Positions 1 through 6,579 of a DNA stretch of 64,000 nt are shown in pieces. The stretch comes from JAVBTR01 sp031556065 (lineage in GTDB: Bacteria > Bacillota > Clostridia > Christensenellales > Aristaeellaceae). The translations under genes were made by a program, and so were the position numbers. How positions within the stretch are numbered: position 1 is the first letter of the stretch; every line of letters starts with the position of its first letter. The notes beneath the pieces were generated by a model. The model was not told the DNA's origin, searched no databases, and worked only from the letters and a program-made list of their open reading frames with translations. The stretch spans positions 54,649 through 118,648 of the forward strand of contig JAVBTR010000002.1 in NCBI GenBank assembly GCA_031556065.1. The letters are read 5' to 3'.

Positions 1-344
1 CTGTGCTGTGCCGCAATGGGGAAGATTGCCAATGGCTGCCTACCAAGGCCGGCTTCGTTCTGGCTGGTATGGAAGGCATGCGCTACAAGCAGGATGAAAT
101 TCAACTAAACCCCGGAGACATGCTGTACCTGTATACCGACGGCGTAACAGAAGCTGTGAACCGTGCAGATGAATTGTTTACTGATCCCAGGCTCCTCCGG
201 GTATTCAACGAAAATAAAAACAAAGACTTAAAGGGGCTTCTTAGAGGGATTAAGGCATCCATCGATATCTTTGCCGATGGCGCCGACCAAGCAGACGATA
301 TTACCATGCTGGCACTAAGAGTAGCGGGAGGGGATAACCAATGA
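1..344 (+). CDS. SpoIIE/RsbU-type PP2C serine phosphatase, C-terminal part (cut by window edge)
   Basis: Only the last 113 or so codons are inside the window; the reading frame is open at the left edge, so the GTG at position 3 is probably an internal valine. The motif YLYTDGVTEA followed later by DDITMLALRV is the typical end of SpoIIE/RsbU PP2C phosphatases, where the aspartates bind the catalytic metals. Family role: dephosphorylating an anti-anti-sigma factor in a partner-switching pathway. It overlaps the next gene by ATGA, indicating translational coupling with an RsbW-like kinase, which supports the assignment. The N-terminal sensor domain cannot be seen. Confidence 0.85.
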   Translation, partial: VLCRNGEDCQWLPTKAGFVLAGMEGMRYKQDEIQLNPGDMLYLYTDGVTEAVNRADELFTDPRLLRVFNENKNKDLKGLLRGIKASIDIFADGADQADDITMLALRVAGGDNQ

Positions 345-742
345 AAGAATTGACCATTGATGCTAAGTTAGACAACCTGGATGAAGTGCTCGATTTTATT
401 TCTGGTTCGCTGGAAGAAGCGGATTGCCCAATGAAGCTCATTACCCAGATCAATATCGTGGTGGAAGAAATTTTTGTAAATATCGCCCACTATGCTTATA
501 ATCCAGAAATCGGCTATGCGAAGCTGCGGATCAAGGTAGACGATGTGGTGGAAATTGAGTTTGAGGACAGCGGCGTTCCTTATGATCCGCTGGCAAAGGA
601 AGATCCGAATATCACATTAAGCGCCGAGGAACGGAACATTGGCGGTTTAGGAATTTTTATGGTAAAGAAGATCATGGATACGGTGGAATACCGCCACGAG
701 GATGGGAAAAACATATTAACCATTAGGAAAGCAGCCGTTTAA
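341..742 (+). CDS. RsbW/SpoIIAB-like anti-sigma factor serine kinase
   Basis: A 133-residue stand-alone GHKL ATPase of the HATPase_c_2 type, the usual length for RsbW-like kinases. The N box is visible at about residues 42-55 (NIVVEEIFVNIAHYAY), the G1 box as FEDSGVPYDP near residue 80, and the G2 box as NIGGLGIFMVKKIMD near residue 107. The family phosphorylates a STAS-domain antagonist and/or holds a sigma factor. It starts inside the stop codon of the PP2C gene (ATGA), so the two opposing enzymes are co-translated. No STAS-domain gene is present in the visible part; it may lie to the left of the window. A strong terminator follows directly. Confidence 0.85.
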   Translation: MKELTIDAKLDNLDEVLDFISGSLEEADCPMKLITQINIVVEEIFVNIAHYAYNPEIGYAKLRIKVDDVVEIEFEDSGVPYDPLAKEDPNITLSAEERNIGGLGIFMVKKIMDTVEYRHEDGKNILTIRKAAV

Positions 743-753
743 AGAATCGTTTA

Positions 754-800
754 TGCCAAACCCCCGCCTTTCAAATGAAAGACGGGGGTTTGGCATTTTC
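754..800 (+). terminator. Rho-independent terminator after the RsbU/RsbW pair
   Basis: A 12-bp stem, GCCAAACCCCCG (755-766) with CGGGGGTTTGGC (783-794), is followed by a short T-run. It ends the plus-strand operon and faces the convergent cyclase gene. Confidence 0.85.
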
Positions 801-846
801 CTAAGAAAGTCATAGGAAGCGTTTATTGCTGTCAAAATAGACAGCG

Positions 847-2208
847 TTAGTTTATCTTGCCCTTGGTTAAATGGATTGTAACCTGGGTTTCACCTGGCAC
901 ATAAACCTTGGCATAAACCTCGTCTTCCCCCACCCTGAACTTGATGTTCTTGTTCTTTTCAAGGGCAATGGGTGTGCGCATTTGCGCTTGTTTTTCAGAA
1001 ACAGAATAGATTTCACAGGCAAGCTTTTCTTCCGAAGCAAACTTGCCTTCAATAATCTGCACTTCAATGGCCATCGGCGTTTCCAGCTCCACGAAATGCT
1101 GGGTCTTATCGGGCATCTTATATTCCCCGCAGGCGCCCACATCGTAAATGGTAATAGGCGTAGCCAAGCCCTTCGGCAGGATTTCCAGCTCCCCTGTAGT
1201 GATAAGCTGCTCCCCTACTCTTTCCCGGGTAATGGGCGAAATCAGAATCTGGCCACCTACCGTATAGGTTTCGATCCGGGAGGCCAGGTTCACATTTTTG
1301 CCGATAATATCGTACTTGGCCTTTTGCTCCGACCCGATGTTTCCAAGAATCGCTTCGCCTGTATGAATACCGATACCCATTTCAATATCTGGATAATCCT
1401 TAGAGGCGTTATACTCGTTCACCTGCGCCATGGCGCACTGCATTTCAATGGCACAGTTCACAGCATCCAAATCCCTTGTTTCGCTTTGCAAGGGCGCACC
1501 AAACACGACCACAATAGCGTCACCGATAAACTCCAAAATGGTACCCCGGTGTTTTTGCACAATGGTAATCATGTCTCCCAGATAATGGTTGAGCATCTTG
1601 ATCAGATCATCAGGCTTCATGCTTTCGGAAATGGCAGTAAACCCGCGGATATCCGTAAACATGATGGTGACTTCCTGTTTTTTACCGCCGATTACCAGGC
1701 CATCCTTCTCTTCCAAAATGGTGTTGACAATATCATCGCTCAGGTAACGGCCAAAGGTCTTTTTGATAAAAGCGTTCCGCTTTTGCAGCTCATTGTTCAG
1801 CGCTTGAATCTGTTCCATTGCGCGGACCGCATCCTGCAATTCGACCAGCTTGGTAATGTCGTTGAGCACAACCGCCACGCCGATCTTTTCATCACCGTTT
1901 TTAATGAAAGACGTGTTCATAAACAGCTTTTTCGCGATTTCGCCTTCAAAAAAATCCACAGTGGCGTTATGAGCAGTGGCGTCTTCATAAATGGCGTCCA
2001 ACACAGCCTGGTTAAAAGCATCGTTGCGCTGATCGTCGAAAAACAGGGAAGCAAAAGGCTTTCCAATCAGTTCTTCCTCGGTTTTATTGAGTATTTCCAG
2101 TACTGCTGGGTTCACTGTGGTCACACGGCCATTCATCGAAAGGCTGATAATGCCTTCCGTCATGCCTTTAACAATATTTCTAAAGATATGCAGTTCATGT
2201 TCCAACAT
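847..2208 (-). CDS. PAS-domain class III adenylate/guanylate cyclase
   Basis: 453 residues. A PAS domain occupies about residues 8-125, then a short coiled-coil linker (125-150), then the class III nucleotidyl cyclase catalytic domain (about 178-350). The two metal-binding aspartates are visible in MFTDIRGF (D186) and FIGDAIV (D230), and the transition-state region is GKNVNLASRI. Around residues 298-300 the segment reads KYD where many bacterial cyclases read DYT, so ATP versus GTP preference is not settled by eye. The last ~90 residues are beta-rich and unassigned. No membrane segment is seen, so it is a soluble enzyme whose PAS domain probably senses a ligand. It overlaps the end of the TIM-barrel gene by 14 bp and lies in one operon with a cyclic-nucleotide receptor, which suggests local signal production and reception. 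Confidence 0.9.
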   Translation of the reverse strand: MLEHELHIFRNIVKGMTEGIISLSMNGRVTTVNPAVLEILNKTEEELIGKPFASLFFDDQRNDAFNQAVLDAIYEDATAHNATVDFFEGEIAKKLFMNTSFIKNGDEKIGVAVVLNDITKLVELQDAVRAMEQIQALNNELQKRNAFIKKTFGRYLSDDIVNTILEEKDGLVIGGKKQEVTIMFTDIRGFTAISESMKPDDLIKMLNHYLGDMITIVQKHRGTILEFIGDAIVVVFGAPLQSETRDLDAVNCAIEMQCAMAQVNEYNASKDYPDIEMGIGIHTGEAILGNIGSEQKAKYDIIGKNVNLASRIETYTVGGQILISPITRERVGEQLITTGELEILPKGLATPITIYDVGACGEYKMPDKTQHFVELETPMAIEVQIIEGKFASEEKLACEIYSVSEKQAQMRTPIALEKNKNIKFRVGEDEVYAKVYVPGETQVTIHLTKGKIN

Positions 2209-2962
2209 ATGGCATCGCTCCGCTTAAGATATATTCGTAAGACGCGCGAATTTCGCTTAGCGTCTTAAGTTCAATGGTATAATCTGCTTGGACTTTATAT
2301 TGCCTAAACTGCCCGTCTACCTCTGGCCAATCCACGTTGCCCATGCCCAAAGGCAGATGCTCGTCATAGATACCGAAGTTGTCGTTTAAGTGCACATGGC
2401 GAAGGTAAGGATGTAAATCCTCTATCCACCTGGCAATAGGTGTTTTGGAAAGATTAGCATGACCCACATCCAGGCAGGCACCTATTCTGGGATGGTTGGC
2501 CGCCTTCATCATTTTTACGATAATATTGGGGGTAATATCCAGCATATTTTCAATAACAAATTCAACATCGTACTTTTCCGCGATTTCGATGAGCAGATTA
2601 GCGCTTTCCTCAGCCCAGATATCATATAGCATATCGTTCGGCACAAGCAAAGGAAAAAAACAAGAATGCAATACGATTCGCTTAATGCCCATATGAACAG
2701 CACAGGAAGCGCATTGTTCAATGCGCTTCCTGGATGCGTTCATAACCAACGGATCACCGCCGGAATAGTTAATGTCAATAAACACGCCGTGCATAGCATG
2801 AACGGGCTTACCTTTGTACATGGCTAATAAGCGGTTAACCGTATCCTCATCATCCAAGACCGTAGGAAAGTAGAAATTGATGACTTCAAAGCCCAGCTGA
2901 TGGGCCTGCGCATATTCGCACATGTTTTGAAAGTTATCTGTCTTGGGCTGAAACAGGATCAT
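2195..2962 (-). CDS. Sugar phosphate isomerase/epimerase-like TIM barrel (AP endonuclease 2 superfamily)
   Basis: 255 residues with the layout of xylose-isomerase-like TIM barrels. Metal-ligand motifs are visible: FVIENML (Glu), ACLDVGHAN (Asp, His), RHVHLNDN (His) and a late glutamate in the TIELKTL segment. The family includes sugar isomerases/epimerases, inosose dehydratases and endonuclease IV; the substrate cannot be named from sequence. It sits between the cNMP-receptor gene (11 bp upstream) and the cyclase gene (14 bp overlap), an unusual place for a metabolic enzyme, suggesting that its sugar substrate or product is tied to the cyclic-nucleotide signal. No signal peptide; cytoplasmic. 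Confidence 0.8.
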   Translation of the reverse strand: MILFQPKTDNFQNMCEYAQAHQLGFEVINFYFPTVLDDEDTVNRLLAMYKGKPVHAMHGVFIDINYSGGDPLVMNASRKRIEQCASCAVHMGIKRIVLHSCFFPLLVPNDMLYDIWAEESANLLIEIAEKYDVEFVIENMLDITPNIIVKMMKAANHPRIGACLDVGHANLSKTPIARWIEDLHPYLRHVHLNDNFGIYDEHLPLGMGNVDWPEVDGQFRQYKVQADYTIELKTLSEIRASYEYILSGAMPYVGT

Positions 2963-2973
2963 AGCGATTCTCC

Positions 2974-3954
2974 TTAGATAATGAAGAATTGGCGATCGCT
3001 GCCCATGTACATGTTGTGAGGCGTCATGGCATAGGTGGACATAATGTGGTTGTATTCATCGGAGTAAGCCAACAGGTAATCCCGAACACCGATGTTGGCG
3101 AATGCATCCGCATGATTCTTTACGAAGTAGTTAATGGTTTCCAATGCGCTGAAATAAGCGGCGTTGGTGTCCCGCAGGGCGGCAGACAGGCTCTTTAACA
3201 CTTTCAGAGCATCTTCAGGCATGGTTTCGAAATAGGAAACCAATTCAGTGGCATTGATGGGGCGGATTTCCACATCGGTCTTAGCAGAAGCGGTAGCGCT
3301 ACGGCGCTGTTCTTCCAATACACCCATTTCGCCAAGGATCGCGCCAGCGGACAAGGTCGCGAAGGGTTCGCCCTGGGGCATCATGGTTCCGTACAGATCG
3401 ATTTCGCCGCTGACCAGCTTATACATCACATTGGCGGCCTGGCCCTTCACAAAGATCACTTCGCCGGCGGCGTAGTTGGTCTTGGAGGCAGCACCCTTAT
3501 CGTTGGAAAAGCTCTTGTAATAGGAAGCAATGGTCTTAAGCTTGCCCCAAACAGAAGTCTTCTGAAGGTTTTCATCGCCGGTATCGATGAGGGTAGCAAC
3601 GGTTTTGGTGGCATCCAACAGCTTATCGGTGGTTTTGCGCAGGTTGCCAGACAGGTTCTTCATCATGGCAACGGCATCGGTGGGGTTATGAGCTACGAAA
3701 GTAGAGAAGGATTCGCCATCGATGGCAACCACTTCTACGTCGGTTTCCGCAATAGCGGTAGCGCTGCGGTCTTCCTTTTCAATAATACCCATTTCGCCAA
3801 AATATGCGCCGTCTTTCAAAAGTGCTAATTCAATAGCATTGGCGTCGTCGTCTGCCATAATGCGAACCTTGCCTTTTGCAATACGGAACATTTTATCTGC
3901 CACGTCACCCTTGGAAAAAATTTTTTCACCTTTTTTGAAATTCAAAGTTTCCAT
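2974..3954 (-). CDS. Protein with two cyclic-nucleotide-binding domains
   Basis: 326 residues with two CRP-type cNMP-binding beta barrels, about residues 5-95 and 160-250. Each has a phosphate-binding cassette: FGEMG followed by RSATAIA in the first and LGEMG followed by RSATASA in the second; the glutamate and arginine that hold the cyclic phosphate and ribose are both kept. No helix-turn-helix follows, so this is not a CRP-like DNA-binding regulator. The last ~80 residues are helical and end with FFII; no known output domain was recognised. It is the first gene of the operon ending with a class III cyclase, so it is the likely receptor for the nucleotide made by that enzyme. The start is supported by a GAGGTAGGA site. 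Confidence 0.85.
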   Translation of the reverse strand: METLNFKKGEKIFSKGDVADKMFRIAKGKVRIMADDDANAIELALLKDGAYFGEMGIIEKEDRSATAIAETDVEVVAIDGESFSTFVAHNPTDAVAMMKNLSGNLRKTTDKLLDATKTVATLIDTGDENLQKTSVWGKLKTIASYYKSFSNDKGAASKTNYAAGEVIFVKGQAANVMYKLVSGEIDLYGTMMPQGEPFATLSAGAILGEMGVLEEQRRSATASAKTDVEIRPINATELVSYFETMPEDALKVLKSLSAALRDTNAAYFSALETINYFVKNHADAFANIGVRDYLLAYSDEYNHIMSTYAMTPHNMYMGSDRQFFII

Positions 3955-4007
3955 ATGTATCCTACCTCTTTCTATTGTAAAATTTACGAAACATATTAAT
4001 CGCGCTT

Positions 4008-4036
4008 ATTATAACACATTTACCCCTGCCATGCAA
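4008..4036 (-). promoter_or_regulatory. Promoter candidate for the cNMP receptor-cyclase operon
   Basis: On the minus strand a perfect TATAAT (4008-4013) lies 17 bp from TTGCAT (4031-4036). It points to the receptor gene starting at 3954. The -35 box is weak. Confidence 0.45.
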
Positions 4037-4101
4037 CCGATTCCCACGTTTTTCGCCCTTGCATTTCGTGCGGTGTTCATTGCATTCCGCGCTGGAAAAT
4101 G

Positions 4102-4129
4102 GTTACAGAAAAACCTTTGATGCTATAAT
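4102..4129 (+). promoter_or_regulatory. Extended -10 promoter of the ECF sigma factor gene
   Basis: TGCTATAAT, an extended -10 ending at 4129, follows GTTACA (4102-4107) with a 16-bp spacer. The predicted transcript start is near 4136, at or after the upstream ATG at 4135. This argues for translation from the ATG at 4192. Confidence 0.55.
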
Positions 4130-4191
4130 CCGAAATGAATCACTTTAATCGCTTCTTGCGCGAATATACAGTTGAACTGCAGGTGCTTTCT

Positions 4192-4692
4192 ATGGAAAAT
4201 ACGCGTCAGGAGGCCATTGTGCTTGCCTGGTATCCTAAAATCTATAACTATGTGTATTTTCGCGTTTTAAATAAAGAGATCAGCGAAGATATCGTAGGTG
4301 ATGCTTTCCTAAAAGCTATGGCGGATAAGGCTTCTTTCGACGACCAGCGCCCCAGCTTCGGTCCATGGCTGTATGCCATTACCCGCAACACCATGATGGA
4401 CTTTTTCCGCAAAACGAAAAAAGCCCAAATGGTAAGCCTTGAAAGCCAGGAACATCTGCCGGGAACCGACGATCCCACTCAATTCTTTTTCGCCCGGGAA
4501 GACGTACGCTGCCTCTACAGCTTTTTAAAACAGCTCAGTGATAAAGAACGGGAAATCATCGCGCTTAGATACTGGGGAGGCATGAGCTACGCGCAAATCG
4601 CCACGCACACAGGCTTAAGCGGTAAAAACGTTAGTGTGATTCTCACAAGAGCCATCGCCAAGCTTCGAAAAAATTGGGCCGTAGCTATGTAG
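4192..4692 (+). CDS. ECF-type RNA polymerase sigma factor
   Basis: 166 residues from the chosen start. Region 2 is visible as EDIVGDAFLKAM followed by FGPWLYAITRNTMMDFFRK, and region 4 as the helix-turn-helix near SDKEREIIALRYWGGMSYA and VILTRAIAKLRK. This is the two-domain ECF layout. An in-frame ATG at 4135 would add 19 residues, but it has no ribosome site and coincides with the predicted transcription start; ATG 4192 has AGGTG six bases upstream. No recognisable anti-sigma gene follows; the next reading frame is a short basic peptide without a normal start codon. The gene is divergent from the cyclic-nucleotide operon. Confidence 0.85.
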   Translation: MENTRQEAIVLAWYPKIYNYVYFRVLNKEISEDIVGDAFLKAMADKASFDDQRPSFGPWLYAITRNTMMDFFRKTKKAQMVSLESQEHLPGTDDPTQFFFAREDVRCLYSFLKQLSDKEREIIALRYWGGMSYAQIATHTGLSGKNVSVILTRAIAKLRKNWAVAM

Positions 4693-4754
4693 CAATCCGG
4701 CAGTTTTTGCGTCTTTATATATAACAAAGACACAAAGGCGGTGAGGGTACGGAT

Positions 4755-4916
4755 ATTAAAAGCTTCTTTACCAAGGTGGATTTTTCGTTCCTTAGCGCCG
4801 CCCGCAAGCAGCAATTATTAGAAGAAGTGTTTAAACACCAGGATGCTCAAGACCAAACCAAACCGGTCTCCCTTTCGACCAAAAAAGCAACACCCACCAA
4901 AACACGAAAAAAATAA
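4755..4916 (+). CDS. Possible small basic protein after the sigma factor, non-canonical start
   Basis: A frame open from 4725 to a TAA at 4914-4916 encodes about 53 residues with protein-like composition: IKSFFTKVDFSFLSAARK, then a helical stretch ending LLEEVFKHQD, then a Thr/Lys-rich basic tail. A good ribosome-binding sequence (AAGGCGGTGA, 4735-4744) lies just upstream, yet the frame has no ATG or TTG; candidates are ATT at 4755, ACG at 4749 or an internal GTG at 4776. I give ATT as a placeholder. It could be a small sigma-linked regulator, a gene with a sequencing error, or a degraded gene. Function unknown. Confidence 0.35.
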   Translation: MKSFFTKVDFSFLSAARKQQLLEEVFKHQDAQDQTKPVSLSTKKATPTKTRKK

Positions 4917-4985
4917 TTTTTCGGCTTGAAAAATAAACGTTTTTCCCTTAAACTAAGAAGGCATCATAGTTTAGGGAGAATTAAT

Positions 4986-5690
4986 GTGACGCATTTTTTA
5001 CTGTGCGACGACGATTTGAACGCGCTGGAAACCCTTTCTAAGCATATACGCGAATTTTATAATGGCAATTGCCAGATTACCCCCTATCTTAACCCCTTGA
5101 AGGCCTTGCTTTTTTTAGAAGGAAAACCAAAGGTGGATATGGTCTTTTTAGATATACTCATGCCTGAATTATCCGGCACCACCCTGGCCCAAACAATAAG
5201 GGATAAAGGCTATAAGGGCAGCATTGTTTTCACGACAAGCTCCAACGATTACGCAGCCCAATCCTACCAGGTTCAGGCGCTGAATTACCTTTTAAAGCCC
5301 ACTGCCAAGGAGGATATCACAAAGCTTTTGACCCAGTTTGAAAGCCAGCGCCTTGGTAGTCAGCGAGGCATTACAATCCAAAAAAAGAACCTTTTCCGCA
5401 AGATCGCCTTCAAAGATATTATGTACCTGGAGGTCATCGGCCACTACCTTTATTTCCACTTGGCCGACGGGGAAACCTTAAAGCTCTACGCCGCTTTGAG
5501 CGAATATTTGGATGAGCTTCTCAGCTGTGAAAAAATTGCTCAGTGCCACCGCAGCTATTTGGTGAACCTGGATTACGTTTCTTCCTTTTCCCGTACCAAC
5601 GTGGTTATGAACGATTTAACTCCTATTTCCATCAGCCGCAGCTTTCGCTCTTTCCAGGACAAATGCGTAAAGCACCTGTTTTCAAAGTAA
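4986..5690 (+). CDS. LytTR-family response regulator (orphan)
   Basis: About 234 residues from the GTG at 4986, which has GGGAGA eight bases upstream; a longer frame from 4926 would run through the promoter-like sequence (TTGAAA 4925-4930) and adds a basic stretch foreign to the family. The receiver domain begins HFLLCDDD, with the phospho-acceptor aspartate in VFLDILMPELSG and lysine in YLLKPTA. The LytTR DNA-binding domain (about residues 140-234) has CHRSYLVNLDYV. It resembles the LytTR regulator at 15065-15760, but no histidine kinase gene is adjacent. The DUF169 gene follows after 17 bp and is probably co-transcribed. Confidence 0.85.
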   Translation: MTHFLLCDDDLNALETLSKHIREFYNGNCQITPYLNPLKALLFLEGKPKVDMVFLDILMPELSGTTLAQTIRDKGYKGSIVFTTSSNDYAAQSYQVQALNYLLKPTAKEDITKLLTQFESQRLGSQRGITIQKKNLFRKIAFKDIMYLEVIGHYLYFHLADGETLKLYAALSEYLDELLSCEKIAQCHRSYLVNLDYVSSFSRTNVVMNDLTPISISRSFRSFQDKCVKHLFSK

Positions 5691-5707
5691 CCAAAAGGAG
5701 CAATAGA

Positions 5708-6493
5708 ATGGATCATGCCCAATTGGCCAGCCTGCTGAAGATTTCTGGCGGGTTTGTTTCGATTAAGCGGATTACCATGGAGCACTATCCCTCATACCCT
5801 GATAAGGGCTGCACTCTAAAGATGATGGACAAAGTATTAAAGGGCGAAACCCTCTGTTTTTCAGCTAAAAACACACCTTGCTACGGTTTTCCCACTGGCG
5901 CAGGGCTATCAGACGGCATTCCCAACACCCCCGGCGGCTTTGGTTATTTTATTGCTCAAGGCCGTGGCCAAGGCTTTCCGCCCGGCGAACGCATTAAATG
6001 CTGCCCTGATTTAGGCGAAGAAATGCTTTTAAGGCAGCCCCAGGATGTGATGGCCGGACATAACGGCATTATGGTAAAACCCTACGCGCCCGAGGACGAA
6101 GGGGATACGGTGACTGCCCTTGTCAACATGGACCAGTTATCCACGCTGATCCACCTGTTCAACTACCGCAAAACCAGCTACGATAACGTCTACTTTCCTA
6201 TGGTTTCCGGCTGTGCGTCGGTTTTCCGGCTGCCCTTTGGAGAGCTTAAACAAATAGGAGGCGAAAGTGTGCAAAAAAGTGCAGCTGCCACTGAAACAGT
6301 TCAGCCGCAAGAAGGCCTTTTTCGGCAGTCCAGAGCAGTGATTGGTAATGCGGATGTCTTCTCAAGACCGCACTTTCCTAAGGAAACAGCGTTCTTTACC
6401 GTATCCGGCAATGATTTTACGCAAATGCTAAAGGATGCCGATGAGAGCGTTCTGATCGCACCTATATTCAAAGGTGTAAAAGCCAGACTATAA
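5708..6493 (+). CDS. DUF169 family protein
   Basis: 261 residues from ATG 5708, preceded by AAAGGAG; the frame continues upstream inside the LytTR gene but that part is a shadow. The sequence has the DUF169 pattern: an early conserved CFSAKNTPCYGF cysteine segment, a glycine-rich loop (IAQGRGQGFPPGE), repeated hydrophobic strands and a late SGCASVFRLPF. The family is uncharacterised; members are cytoplasmic and often annotated only by domain number. It probably shares a transcript with the LytTR regulator upstream. No function is proposed. Confidence 0.7.
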   Translation: MDHAQLASLLKISGGFVSIKRITMEHYPSYPDKGCTLKMMDKVLKGETLCFSAKNTPCYGFPTGAGLSDGIPNTPGGFGYFIAQGRGQGFPPGERIKCCPDLGEEMLLRQPQDVMAGHNGIMVKPYAPEDEGDTVTALVNMDQLSTLIHLFNYRKTSYDNVYFPMVSGCASVFRLPFGELKQIGGESVQKSAAATETVQPQEGLFRQSRAVIGNADVFSRPHFPKETAFFTVSGNDFTQMLKDADESVLIAPIFKGVKARL

Positions 6494-6521
6494 TTTTGAC
6501 ACCTTAAGGAAATTAGCCCCA

Positions 6522-6550
6522 TTGAGCTGCCCTCTTGCTTGCGCTATACT
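6522..6550 (+). promoter_or_regulatory. Promoter of the phosphorylase-GH30 operon
   Basis: TTGAGC (6522-6527) and TATACT (6545-6550) are separated by 17 bp, 30 bp before the ATG at 6580, which has a purine-rich AAAGGGGTGG site. Confidence 0.55.
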
Positions 6551-6579
6551 TTTTGTAGTACGAGCAAAGGGGTGGCTTT

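Noticed and set aside
871..2268. 465-codon open frame on the plus strand
   Set aside because: It is antisense to the cyclase gene, has no ribosome site and its product has no domain pattern; the minus-strand frame has all cyclase motifs.
4926..4985. Upstream start for the LytTR regulator
   Set aside because: The added residues are basic, unlike the family start, and the region carries promoter-like sequence; GTG 4986 has a proper ribosome site.
5543..5707. N-terminal extension of the DUF169 frame
   Set aside because: It lies within the LytTR gene; the AAAGGAG site and ATG at 5708 mark the real start.
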